Source of the DNA: Bugula neritina
Taxonomy: Eukaryota; Bryozoa; Gymnolaemata; Cheilostomatida; Bugulidae
Length of the DNA stretch: 64,000 nucleotides
Direction: 5' to 3'
Assembly (NCBI GenBank): GCA_964035545.1
Contig: OZ037772.1
Coordinates: forward strand, 7,255,889 to 7,319,888
This document shows, in pieces, positions 1-55,449 of the stretch. Every line of letters begins with the position of its first letter. Positions within the stretch are counted from its first letter, which is position 1. A program made the translations under genes and the position numbers. Under the pieces are notes generated by a model. It did not search any database, had not been told where the DNA came from, and saw only the letters and a list, made by a program, of their open reading frames with translations.

Positions 1-1324
1 GATTTAGCTTGAGTTTTTGATTTTCAGAAGCCAGTTCTAACAACATGGGTAAAATAGCAAAATTTTGGCTAGTTTCCAGGACTGGGATATACAGGCTAAA
101 GGGTGTATAATTTAAAATTTAAAGCCTAGTCAATCTATGCATTTCTAAAAAGTTGTTCTAGACCTCAGTGAAAAAGTCTAGCTGATTTTATAACAGCGAC
201 AGCACATTAAGTATAGTCGTATATACTGTGAGTATAATGGCTGTATTTACTATATACTACTTGCTGATACTTGTTATCAAAAAAAAAAGCAACCACTAAA
301 TTATGAAAACCTACGATATTCAACATAGTGTAAAGAATAAAACAGACTATAAATTAATAAACTTATCAAAACATTTTGAAAGATGCTCTACAATATATGA
401 CCTGCTATTCTTTCTTACTGATCTTGAATCTACTACAATTATACACATACTACAAAAAGAATGATTGCTAGGAACTACTAAAGTTGAATACACAATTATA
501 TAAGTATATACATGTATTACCTAATGTTACGGTACACATTCTTAGCTGGCTTCTTTTAAATGCACACATGCATTAATCTTATAGCAAAACATCAATCGGA
601 ACATAATGCATGCTGTTGAAAAGATCGCACAGATTTTGAGACAGACAAACAAATTAATGTTGACAAACATAGACTTACCTCAAGATTAAATTAGGTTATA
701 GCTAGAAGGTGTTTGCTAGAATCACCCGGACAGGGCAGTAACTGCACCCAGCTGTAGCAAAGCTCCTATCACAACTGTGACTATGTTATTATATAATGTT
801 AATATGTGGCTGTTATAATGTTTTGACTCACTTTATACATATATGCACCTATGAGGAAGTTTCTGTAGTTATAGAAACTGTTCATTCCAAAAATCAGGGT
901 TACTGGAAATTCCCCCTTATTGCATCATTACAATGAGATGGGACTTCCCCAATCTTCCACTCCTTTCCACATGCTGGTAGTAAAAATAACTGTTATATGA
1001 TTGAAATCTTCGAATTGCCTAATTTTGAATTTGAATGTACCAGTGCATACAAACTTGCACAAGTGATCGGATTGAGTCATTATTGCCATGACAACCTTTC
1101 AAACACAGATAGTGAAATGTGTGTAAACTTGGCTATACCTGCAGATTGTGGCTTATCAAAGGTAAGATAACCAATACTACTTGTATAAGAAGTTGCAGTA
1201 CATATATATTTATGAAGGATCTTAAAGCCATGATGCAGCAAAATAATAAGCTATAATTAAAAAATAATTATGAGAAGCATCAAGTTGTGAAGGAGATAAC
1301 TCCAGTCAAATAGAAAGTTTCATT
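1..1324. other. AT-rich upstream DNA, no gene seen
   Basis: I see no coding potential, RNA gene or repeat of known type here. It is unique-looking AT-rich sequence ending at the dinucleotide array at 1325. Confidence 0.5.
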
Positions 1325-43458
<42,134 letters not shown>

Positions 43459-44200
43459 AACCTTTAAGTAGTCTAGAATATTATTAAATACAAACTTTTA
43501 TATTATATATTTCTCATGCCAACAAGTTACAGAAGCTAGGAGCCAAGGCCACGTTGTTATAAATGTACCAAAGGTGGTCGGCCATTATTTTTTAATTTAT
43601 CTTAGCAGAAGCACGCGTAGATTGTACAAAGGTAGTGTTTTTACGTCAAAGATCTGTTTTCCCTTCATAATGGCTCATTTTACTTTATTACGTTTCTACT
43701 TACCGAGCAAAATGGCCGCCGAACGCATCAGTAGCCGTAGCGACAAGTTTACTTATTAAACGTTACTCTGCATAACACACGTAGTCATTCTTGTAGATAT
43801 TTTTCCAATTTTTAATTAACTGATGTATATTATCTTTTTTATTAGGGTCTTTGTGTCAGTTTGCAAACATATCCCTGTACAAAACACTATCTGCTGAAGT
43901 TGGAATATGAATAAATAAATTAGAATTAAACTATTACATTTCTCTCACCTGCTGCTTTAAATGTATTTTATAGAGATCTCTGACTGGTTGTTTATTTCAT
44001 TTGAAATGTTTGTTTGTGTTTAAATGAGTCATTGTATAGAACAAAGTTTCAACTAGTAACTTTTTACTCTTATTGACTGATTATGTATACATTTCCTCTT
44101 TATACACAAGCAATATGTATATTTTATGTCATTTTTATATATTATTGGCTAATATAATATATTTCTTTTTACTTGTACAGATAATAAATTAAAATCATGC
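43459..44200 (+). promoter_or_regulatory. Notch: notch 3' UTR with poly(A) signals
   Basis: AT-rich sequence after the TAG stop. AATAAA hexamers occur at 43910-43915 (overlapping AATAAATAAAT), and a second ATAATAAATT lies near 44181. The first is the likelier cleavage signal, giving a 3' UTR of about 470 nt; transcripts could extend to the second. Confidence 0.5.
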
Positions 44201-44591
44201 AGTTTACTTCAACAGCTATCAGATTCTATACTCGTTCAGTTTGTTAACTTTGGACAAAAACTTGTAGCTTTTTACACTTCGAGAGGTGGCTGCTTAACCT
44301 TTGAACTTTTCTTTGATGTGCTGTCTCTACTCATATCACTTGTTTCCAGTTTTCCATTCCCTAAAAAGTCTAGCTCATGATTTTGGCACTGTATGGTAAT
44401 GGATTGCATTTAAAGATTTATTGTCTAAATCTCTAAGAGAATGACAAACTAAGTAACAGTTGCAGTGCTGGAACACAGGCTTCATAAGTTATTTTCATGA
44501 GCAATTATCAGTTCTGATAAGCTGTTCAACTTCTAAGCTAATTAATTAATTACCCAGTCACAATTTCTTTGCCAGCCAACTCTAGAAATAT

Positions 44592-44810
44592 AAAAAAACT
44601 CACGCAAGCTTATAGTCGCTATCCCTGTGAGAAAACCCCTGATAGAAAGGGTTTTTGTTAAAGCAGACTGAGGGCTTATTTAAATAAGGCACAGGAGCAA
44701 TTATGACTGGATGCTCTTCCTAATATCACCAATGGCCTTTGTCTGGGCTCGAACCCATGACCTTCGTGCTTACTAGGCAAACGCTCTAACCCCCTAGACC
44801 ACTGCTGCAA
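44592..44810 (-). mobile_element. tRNA-derived SINE, - strand
   Basis: Reverse copy of the main SINE: tail (CTCACGCAAGCTTATAGTC) on the left, core GGATGCTCTTCCTAA in the middle, and tRNA-like head with B box GGGCTCGAACCC complement on the right. It lies just downstream of notch. Confidence 0.92.
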
Positions 44811-46509
44811 TATAAGAGGGTTGCTGTTTGTTGTTGGGTTGCAAGCAAAACCGTACAAGAGGGAACAACTGCTGTTAGAAATCCCTCCCTTTTTTATTTA
44901 GGCTATACTTGGACAGTATTGGAACTGACAATTAAGTTAGCTTCAACTTATCCAAACAATTTAAGAAGTCAGCTAAATATAGCTTTTGGGTTTCCATAGA
45001 TTGAAAGTAAATGCTAAAAATAAACATTAAAATATTCAACATATTTTATTGCATGGATAAATTATAATATGTTATATTATGAATATATGAAATTGATGTT
45101 TATTTAGATTAAAGCGCCCATGTAAAGCTTTGTTGCTATGGTTACATAATGTTGTCATCTTGTTGAAACAACTAGCAATGCCAGTTGGCTATGAAATAAG
45201 TTTGCTACCACAAGCCATTTCCTTATTTTATTGTTACTATATTATAGTACTTCTGTCTGCAATAGTAAAAATATAAAAAGCCTGAACTTTTTCTCACTAA
45301 TTAATATAACAGTGAAACAATATTTTTTTCATGAAATTATTTCATTAAAGTTATAATTATTAGCTTAGATTTAGCAAATACTCTTATTATAATAAACTAT
45401 AGAAATTTATTCATATATGTTACAATAGTACTATAGTAATATATTATATGTTGCAATAGCATAATAATATATATTCTACGATAGTACTATAGCAATATAT
45501 TACATGCTGCAATAGCACAATAATATATATGCTACAATAGTACTATAGTAATATATTATATGTTGCGATAGCATAATAATATATATTCTACAATAGTACT
45601 ATAGTAATATATTATATGTTGCAATAGTATAATAATATATATGCTACAATAGTATAGTAATATATATGCTACAAAAGTGAAGAGAGGTAGGAATAAGTGA
45701 TGACATCATGTTCCAGTGGCCAAGCGCACCTGTTGAGCCTGTCACAGGTGGTGTCATGTTGGTGTCATAAGTACTCATACTTTTCACAGGAAAGCTTTCA
45801 TTATCTGTATGCTAGAGTATTATAAGCATAGCCAGCTTGAATACTCTCAATATTAGGTTCTTACAGGGACTGTGAGGTTATGAAGGGCATTAGACATAAT
45901 AGTATAACATAAGGTGCATGTAATTATGTTTCTGTTAACAACTTTAAATTGCCACCCAGGGTGTGCAAATTTCTTATTTAACTACTGAACAGAGAGAAAG
46001 GCTATAATTTATGGCTGTTGTCGGTTTCTCACCAGATGCTCAGATATTGTTCAACAGGACTGCATCCTCTAAAGTCTAAACTCCAACACCTATGCATTAG
46101 TTAAGTTTAAAGTCATGTCACCTGTTTCCAACAAAAATAATTACAGTGTATGACTGGTTTGTGAACTTTCATATTATATATATGGTTGTTTGTAGCTAAA
46201 CAGAACATATGAAAGAAAACTTTGTATTGTATAATATAATACTGAATGTATGCTGTGAGCCATTAGAAAAATCATTGGAATAGAAGATATATTAGTTTTT
46301 AGACCTTAAGGCATTACAAAAATACTACTTATAGCTGCTACAAAAATGTATAAGCAATAATAAAATGATGAATTAAAATTGACTGAGATTTGAATCCTTT
46401 GCAAAATACATAAGTACGAAAGCAAAATAAACTTCGTATAATTTCCTAAATTTTTGTAGGTTCCTATAATGGCATTTTTTAGTGTATAATAAAGGTTTAA
46501 TAAATATAA
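44811..46509. other. Spacer between notch and gene A
   Basis: AT-rich intergenic DNA containing one minisatellite (45415-45674). No gene is seen. The 3' end of the - strand gene A must lie in its right part, but I could not pick a convincing poly(A) signal. Confidence 0.5.
45415..45674. repeat. 56-bp minisatellite, about 4.5 copies
   Basis: A 56-bp unit starting TACAATAGTACTATAGTAAT and ending AATAATATATATTC or TGC repeats about four and a half times with few substitutions. Confidence 0.9.
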
Positions 46510-49500
46510 TTAATAACTACAGTCATGATAAACTCTATAGGTATCTCTAGTATGTTGGCCACACCCTCTCTGTAGACACAAAATCTCTTCGTAAAGTTGT
46601 ATGTGATTTGAATACAGTCCTTCCCGGGAGATGTTCTGGAGCTACAAGAAATATTACATAAAATATAATGTAACTTTTAGCTGTGGTCTAGGGGTTAGAG
46701 CGTTTGCCTAGTAAACATGAAGGTCATGGGTTCGAGCCCAGACAAAGGCCATTGGTGATGTTAGGAAGAGCATCCAGTCATAACTGCTCCTGTGCCTCAT
46801 TTAAATAAGTCCTTAGCCCGCTTTAACAAAAACCCTTTTTATCAGGGGTTTCTCACAGGGATAGTGACTATAAACTTGCGTGAGTTTTTTTATATGTAAC
46901 TTTTAGCTCTCTAAAATAAAAAAGCTCATGTTAGATTATAGCCACAATTCCTGTGAGAAACCTAATGAAAAGGGTCATTTGAGTAGGCTAAGGACTTGCT
47001 TTCTATTGTGACAAAAAAACAATTAAGACTGAATGACTGAATTCTAGATTTTATTATAAATTTATTATTTAACCAGTATTGGCCAAATTAATTGGCAGAA
47101 ATTTTTAGGTCAAACTGGAATCAGCCATAAAGTTATGAGTAAAATAATGTGTACAGTTGTCATGTTGGTTAGCACGCCTGCTTGCAAGCCCCAGGTCTCC
47201 GGTTCAATGCCCAGTGAAAGGGGGGGGGCAATTATTCTATTTGTAAGTATAGGAAGTGTTTAGTTATCTATTTGGTTATAAAATTGCACTAAATACACTA
47301 AAGTTATTAAACTATCTTTCATCGAAAATAAAAATCTTTTGAACAAAGACTATGAACTAATTTGAGAGTATTAAATCAACTGCAAGTCTTTACGGATACT
47401 TACAGAATATCCATCCTGATCACAATCTTCCGTCACTCCAAGTTGTATCAGGTTCATGATAATGTCTACACTTTGACTCAAGTAGTTAAAGGAGACATTC
47501 AAGTCACCGTACTCTGTTTCCAAGTAACACTTGTGACGCTGTAGTCTCTCTACCACACTTCCTCTTCTGCTCTGTAAGCATACAGCACAACAAAGTTTCT
47601 CATTGGCTACAACTGAATATACGGCCTATGATGTGAACTTACAATGAATTTTTTGTCAGCTCATTAAATTAGCAAAATAGTTATTCCTTAAATTACTTTA
47701 AAGAAAGATAAATTGAAGTTTGGTGGTGCATCTCATGTATTTAAAAGTATTTATATGTTGTATCAGAGGAGTTCTACAAAGGAAAATTCGTTTTAATTTT
47801 AGCAACTCTTCATATACTTAAGTTTAAAATGCTGAATATTCAGTAACATTATAATTCTTATTTTCTATACACATATCAATAATATGAACACAAATAATAC
47901 TATAACTATAATTACATAATATATGTATATTATATTATTAATTATATTATATTATGTTATTAGCAAAACACTATTTATATTATAAATTTTGTATTATAAT
48001 AGATATTATATATACTACTAAATATATTAAATATATTTCTATCAGAACATTAAATTATTATGAGCATATACAGTTTCGTTACCTGAACACTGTAGCAGTT
48101 CAAAGCTCTTGATGTACGTGATTGTGTTCCATGAACACATAACTCATTTCTCTGAAAATTATGAGAAGATAATCAGTATAGTTATAAGCCGTTTAAACTT
48201 TTAACAAACACAATATTTGCTCTAAAATCTGGCCAACTATAAAATGTTTCATGAGTTTTCTACAAATCAGATAATTGAGTTCAACTGCTTAATATAACAT
48301 TATTATACGAAGAAAAATATACACAACATGTCTATCAGGGTAGATGCTCACTAGTTTCACAGTGTTGTATTTTCACAGTCTTTCTTGTGGTGTAGTGGTT
48401 AATGAGTCTGCATGCAGGCTAGAAGTCTCTGGTTCGAATCCCGGTAAAAGCAATTTTTTTATTTGAGTTGCACTGCTAGTCCAAAACAATAATGTAACAC
48501 AGTGATAAGACTTACAGCAAAGTGGTTAGCTAAGTGTTTAATTTCCCTGTGAGCTTGAGCTAGTTCTCTGCCAGCCACTTCACCACAGAGGAAACTTGAT
48601 GCAGATCTTCTATTTCTAGAAACTTCTGTGCTATTTCTAAAATTAGCCATTACTGATTGTTTTAAACAGGAGTAAATTTTACACAGAGTCAGTTGCAAAT
48701 CCTTATATATAAAAATAGACTTGATAGTTTTCTTTACTCAATTTTTTTAATGTTTATCCTAGCTTACTGATCAAAAACTAAAGTTTAATTTTTTTCAATC
48801 TTCGTCAGCGTACCCGATACCGAAAGAGTTTCAACTTAGTCAATTTTAACTTAGTGCAGTCCTCTATGTAGCATTTTATAAATATATTTATTGCTGTTGT
48901 GCGTGAAAGAACAACTACCGTTAATAAGGCAGATTAAAATTTTAAGAATTTATTTGTAGAAAAATAAAATGATTTATTTAAAACTTATGAGTTTCATAGT
49001 CAAAAGAATAGTTTTTAAATTGGGATACTTAAGAGATGTTTTGTATGTTGTCAAAATTCAATACTTGTCATGTTAAAATAAATGTAGAAGAAACTTTTTT
49101 AACTGAAATATAGTTTTGTGGAAGCTTTAGTTACATATTGAGTTGCTATAATATAAAGTATATATAGGCTACTAAAAATATTTTATTTGGTTTGTTATAC
49201 AACTTCTTTCTTATACAGCTACTTTTAGGTTATGTAATAAATATTTGGAAATACCTGTGAGAAGTTTGAGTGTTGATAGATGCCAGTTCCACTGCTGTTA
49301 TGTAACACATGACTAGAACAAGTTTTAAATTATCTAAAACAAGATAATATTATGCAATGTAGAATAAACTATATTGAAACTTTTGTATAAATATTGTGAA
49401 CAATTTTAGCTGGGAGAAAATCAAAATTATTTTGCTCATTCTTGTTATTTTCCAAAATTAGTGACAACCTTCAAAATTGCTTTTCAATATATTATTGTAT

Positions 49501-49574
49501 AAGCAATTATCAATTCGCAATTATCCTTTGGGTTATTCGAAAAAGTTTAAAAGCATTATAAAAGACTTACCCAT
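46510..49574 (-). CDS. Gene A: secreted 8-Cys helical protein, unknown family
   Basis: Six coding exons on the - strand, in transcript order: 49574-49571 (ATG G), 49333-49255, 48636-48516, 48151-48083, 47571-47404, 46641-46510 (TAA). They join in phases 1, 2, 0, 0, 0 to 573 nt, 190 residues. Residues 1-20 (MDNLKLVLVMCYITAVELAS) are a signal peptide. A furin-type RNRR follows in exon 3, then SSFLCGEVAG and the amphipathic ELAQAHREI. Exon 4 is a short Cys-containing loop (NELC ... LNC). Exon 5 is long and helical (VERLQRHKC, YLSQSVDII). Exon 6 has EEILCLQRGCG and ends DCSY. The mature part has eight cysteines, so it is a secreted disulfide-bonded protein. I do not recognise the family. The paralogue at 56846-59864 supports every exon boundary. 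A cytokine-like helical bundle is one possibility; insulin-like is unlikely. Confidence 0.85.
46683..46893 (+). mobile_element. tRNA-derived SINE in gene A intron 5
   Basis: Full SINE with head GTGGTCTAGGGGTTAGAG, B box GGTTCGAGCCC, core TTAGGAAGAGCATCC and tail GCGTGAGTTTTTTT. It is flanked by a 15-bp duplication ATGTAACTTTTAGCT at 46668-46682 and 46894-46908. It is antisense to gene A and its near duplication starts only 26 bp from the exon 6 acceptor. Confidence 0.95.
46915..47045 (-). mobile_element. SINE tail remnant
   Basis: Diverged reverse copy of the SINE 3' part: AGCTCATGTTAGATTATAGC and CCTGTGAGAAACC match the tail of the intact elements. No head remains. Confidence 0.5.
47155..47220 (+). 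mobile_element. tRNA-like SINE head, second family
   Basis: TTGGTTAGCACGCCTGCTTG and GGTTCAATGCC resemble A and B boxes; a G run follows. It lies in gene A intron 5 and matches the segment at 19815. Confidence 0.5.
48385..48452 (+). mobile_element. tRNA-like SINE head, second family
   Basis: GTGGTGTAGTGGTTAATGAG and GGTTCGAATCCCGG are good A and B boxes, but the T stem and acceptor stem do not pair fully. I read it as tRNA-derived rather than a tRNA gene. It lies in gene A intron 3. Confidence 0.5.
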
Positions 49575-49672
49575 AGTAAAAATGTATGTTAGTTAAATAT
49601 TAACTATATCAGACTCTCCAAGTTGTTTTCAAACTAAGATTTTGCTTTGTTAAGTCTACAGAACTTTGCAAC

Positions 49673-49684
49673 TTTATATATATG
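49673..49684 (-). promoter_or_regulatory. TATA box of gene A
   Basis: On the - strand the sequence reads TATATATAAAGT followed by TGCAAAGTTCT, about 100 bp before the ATG. The same TATAAAG-CGCAAAGTTTC arrangement precedes gene B, so it is conserved between paralogues. Transcription should start about 30 bp downstream, giving a 5' UTR of about 70 nt. Confidence 0.7.
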
Positions 49685-51643
49685 AGAGGAAAAATAAATT
49701 ATTCATAATTTTTATATAAATATTTATCATTTGTTTTTATAAAAATATTTCACTCAAGCACGATAGCACTGGATTATGTGTATTTCAGGGCAGGTTGTTA
49801 TTTCACCAGATTGCCTCACAGTCTACAGCTCTTATGTAACTGGGTCAAACTGGTGTTACCAGGAAACTCTGGTTAAACGTTGAAATGTGGTTTAGCGGCT
49901 GATGAGGTCATTTGGGTTATTTGAAAATGTTGTTTTGAATTTGTTGACTTACAACTAAAATCTAATGCAAAACATTTTTTTACTAAAGGCTACGGCAAGA
50001 AAAACAATTCCATAAATGTTTAAAAGATGATGATAATTGAATAAAAAACATGGCGTAATATATTCTTTAACACGTCGCACAAACAGAAATACAAGTTTAA
50101 GTTGAGTGCAAATCATAATAATTAATGAAAGACATGTAGGTGTAAATTAGGTAAATAAATTATCATACAGAAACAACAACTCAAAACTGAAACCGATAGC
50201 TTGCAATAACTGTTCTTAAATAGCAATATTCCAAAAGTATAAGAATATTGGTATAAAACTTTGCAAAATTCTAATTTCAAGTATAACATGTATTTTTCCA
50301 TTTACATTCAAACACAATTTTCAATATTTAACTCATTAAAGTGTCGTAAACTTTGGCAGGCCGTCAGACTTTCAAATATTCCAGTTTACAGGAAGCCAAG
50401 TAGATTCTGCCAAATTTAATTGGAAGACATCCAGCTGCACTGTTTGCTAAGTTACAATAACAAATAGGTTTTATAAAACAAAAGCAGTACATTGCATTAA
50501 TCACTTCCTTTATTAACACAAAACTTATAATCAAACTGTTTTAAAAACTAGACATGACCAGGTAAAATCTTAGTACAACTACAAAACGAAGCCAAAAACT
50601 TCTGTTCGGTCAAAACAGAACACTTTTAAATTTTGTCGCTTTCAGCTGAGCTTAAAAATGCTGTTTGAACCAAGTTTCTTTTTTGAAAATTTTAAATAAA
50701 AAAAGTCTTTTATAGAAAAGAAACATTAGTTGACCATTGCATTATTACCTGGTGACAGCTGTGATAGTAGTGACAGTGAGACATCGCAACTTATACTTCA
50801 CGCTAAATAAAAAATACATTTTTCAGCAGAATAATCAATATAATCATAGAATAGTATAAGTTTTAGAGTTCAGCAAAGTAAGCTTCACTTGAAATACTAT
50901 AATCGGCACTGAGATTTAAAAAAACCTTAATTTACAGACACGTACTAAAAACAGTTTGTCATGTTTTATAATATTGATAATTACAGGGCAACTGCATAAT
51001 TTTTGTTTTATTCTAAATGCTGGCTTATAATTTAGAACCTTTCCAAAAAATTAAATACAAGACAATTATGCATCATAGATTGAAATTTTAGTCTATTGCA
51101 AGTGTAACATGTTCTATAATGCCGCTTGTAGCTTAAATGCCTCATAATTCAAAGCAGCTTTTCCTAGCATTGCTTAGCTGAATCTAGCATAAACTGTTAG
51201 AAGTAGATACAGGATTCTGATATTAGAGAGAGCAAGGCTGAATATTAATTACATTTTCCCAGAACCAATGTTGACCGCTGGAGAGAATAGTAAAGAAGCC
51301 AACAATACTGCAAGTGAATATACAGTGGTTGAGCTAGAAGCTAGACAATGTCATAATTTTTCTGTGAATAAATCATCTGTAATAGCACTGGCTGAGTTTT
51401 GTTGCAAGATTGATGCAAGCTGTCAAGGCATGAATAAATGATAAGCCTGGTAATTTCTATAAATATATTCATTTATATAAATATGATAATATATTCTGAT
51501 TATGAAAAAATTGACATTAACTTGTCTTGAAGTTGACAAAAGTTACTTCCAGAATAATCATTAACTTTGATCTTGTTGGGATAAATACATCATGGGCTTA
51601 AAATAGTTTTAATAGTTTTCATGTTTATAATATTTATATGATA
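49685..51643. other. Upstream DNA of gene A
   Basis: No gene seen. Parts of 49790-50460 (for example TTTGGCAGGC, CAGTTTACAG and GACATCCAGCT-like words) match 60100-60780 upstream of gene B in the same order, so the tandem duplication extends at least 850 bp upstream of the start codons. The rest is AT-rich. Confidence 0.6.
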
Positions 51644-51870
51644 AAAAAACTCACGCAAGTTTATAGTCACTATCCTTAGGAGAAAACCCCTGGTGGAAAG
51701 GGTTTTTGTTAAATCGGGCTTAGGTCTTTTTAAAATGAGGCACAGGAGCAATTATGACTGGATGCTCTTCCTAACATCACCAATGACCTTTGTCTGGGCT
51801 GGAACCCATGACCTTCGTGTTTACTAGGCAAACGCTCTAACCTCTAGACCACAGCTGCTCCCTATAATAA
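51644..51870 (-). mobile_element. tRNA-derived SINE, - strand
   Basis: Complete reverse SINE (tail at left, head ending AGCTGCTCCC at right) flanked by the 10-bp duplication TTATATGATA at 51634-51643 and 51871-51880. Confidence 0.92.
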
Positions 51871-51908
51871 TTATATGATAATAATAATTAAAATCATTAG
51901 TTTACAAT

Positions 51909-52597
51909 CACCGGCTTTCCATGTACCGATCTCAGATCGATCTCGCTGAGATCGATCTGAGCATACCTCTCAGATCGATCGTTTTTCCATGAGAAGTGTC
52001 AGATCGATCTCACGGAGTTGCCTCCTCTTAAGTGAAGAGTACTTTAATAGTATAATTTGTTCACAAATCTGGATGATTAAAGCTGCTGAGGTTAAAAAAC
52101 AAGATTGTTGATGTCTAAAAATTAATGGTGCTTGTAAACAATACGCAACAAAGCTTTTAGTGTAAAGTAGTATAGCCAATTTAAGATAATCACTTTTAAT
52201 TTTTTAGCTCAACAGCTTAAATAAAATTAATAGCTATCTTGCAGATTATTCATAAACTTACAGGATTGTTAAGCTTGAAATTACGCAGCAAATAACTAAT
52301 GAAAGTAAGTTTTACTAGTCATTTAAATTCAATTTAAATGCTCCAATTTTTTGTAATTTCTATGGACTATAATTTTATATAATTGAGTTTTTTTAATCAT
52401 AGTACTGAAAGTCAAAGTTTTGGCATCTGAAAATGTGGCTATCGTAATTATTAAGTAATTTGCTTAGTAATTATCAATAAGTTGTCATTTTTATCAGCAG
52501 ACAACATTTTAGCGAACAGTCTTTTTCTACTTTTCAGATCGATCTGGAGTCTTTCCATGGATCGATCTCACTGAGATCGGTACATGGAAAGCCGGTG
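51909..52597 (-). mobile_element. GATCGATC-ended inverted-repeat element, copy 1
   Basis: A 689-bp segment with terminal inverted repeats CACCGGCTTTCCATGTACCG, then many AGATCGATCT palindromes near both ends and an AT-rich middle with no coding capacity. AAT flanks both sides (51906-51908, 52598-52600), a possible 3-bp target duplication. The copy at 58253-59031 is the same element in the opposite orientation. Superfamily not identified. Confidence 0.88.
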
Positions 52598-52600
52598 AAT

Positions 52601-54378
<1,778 letters not shown>

Positions 54379-54654
54379 ATATATATGTATATTTCTGGAA
54401 TATTTGTTAATGTGTTAAATTTGTTAAATCTGTTAATCTAGTAGTTATACAATTGCTGTATTATTGAGTGATAAAAATATTTGTTAAAATGACATGCGGG
54501 TACAAAATATGACGTATGCATGTACAACAGTGATTTTCTATGACTATGTTTTATATTATTATAATATATTATTATATTATGTTATTATATAGTACTATAT
54601 GATATTATTTTGTAGTGTTTTAGGCCATATACTATGGTGATGTTATTGTTGTAT

Positions 54655-54960
54655 TCAATACAATAAAATACAATACAATACACTACAATACAGCAAAGTA
54701 TAATACAATGCAATAAAATAGGCTTAAAATAAAATACAATACAATACAATACAATACAATACAATACAATACAATACAATACAATACAATACAATACAAT
54801 ACAATACAATACAATACAATACAATACAATACAATACAATACAATACAATACAATACAATACAATGCAATGCAAAGCAATGCAATACAATACAATACAAT
54901 ACCATACAATACAATACAATGCAATATAGAAAACAATAAAATACAATACAGTACCATGTA
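54655..54960. repeat. (ACAAT)n pentanucleotide array
   Basis: Pure ACAAT repeats over about 54731-54865 with degenerate units on both sides. Because five is not a multiple of three, all three frames of the - strand are open and give Tyr-Cys-Ile-Val-Leu polymers; these are not genes. Confidence 0.97.
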
Positions 54961-55049
54961 TTGCATTGCATTACATAAGATTGTATATATATATTAGAAA
55001 AATTAATGTGAACTCATGTAGTCACTATAATTTTATGTTAATAATATAT

Positions 55050-55215
55050 TTTATACCCTCTGAGGACTCCTGGTGGCAAGAGTTTCTTCTAAGCAGCATG
55101 CGGAGTTGCCTTCTATTTTGGGAAAGAAGAATTTAGTACCGAATACCCTTTCTATAACATCACCACTTACCTTTATTGGAAGTTGAACCACTGACCTCTG
55201 TAACTATAAGGCAAT
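55050..55215 (-). mobile_element. Degraded SINE
   Basis: GGACTCCTGGTGGCAAGAGTTTCTTCTAA aligns with the tail of the intact reverse SINEs, and a weak B-box complement (GTTGAACCAC) follows at the right distance. Heavily diverged. The match is given only in outline here: GACTCCTGGTGG and GAGTTTCTTCTAA are the informative words. Confidence 0.5.
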
Positions 55216-55449
55216 GCTGTAATTATCATAAACAACTTGCATGCTGCTCCTTTTTGTATCTGTTATTATATATTATTATTATTTACATTTTTATTCTGTT
55301 TTGTATTTTATTAGAGAATTTTCATTGTGCTAAAGGGTGTTGTATTGTTTGTATTGAACTACTCTATTTTTATATTATATCATGTAGTATTGAATGTATG
55401 ATAAAAATGGTATGAACATCTTGAAGTATTTATGTCGTTAATTATTGCA

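Noticed and set aside
48385-48452. Candidate tRNA gene
   Set aside because: A and B boxes are good but T and acceptor stems do not pair; similar segments at 47155 and 19815 point to a SINE family.
48459-48698. Insulin-like B chain in gene A exon 3 (FLCGEV)
   Set aside because: The LCG word is suggestive, but the second B-chain cysteine and any A-chain CC motif are absent, and the exon plan differs.
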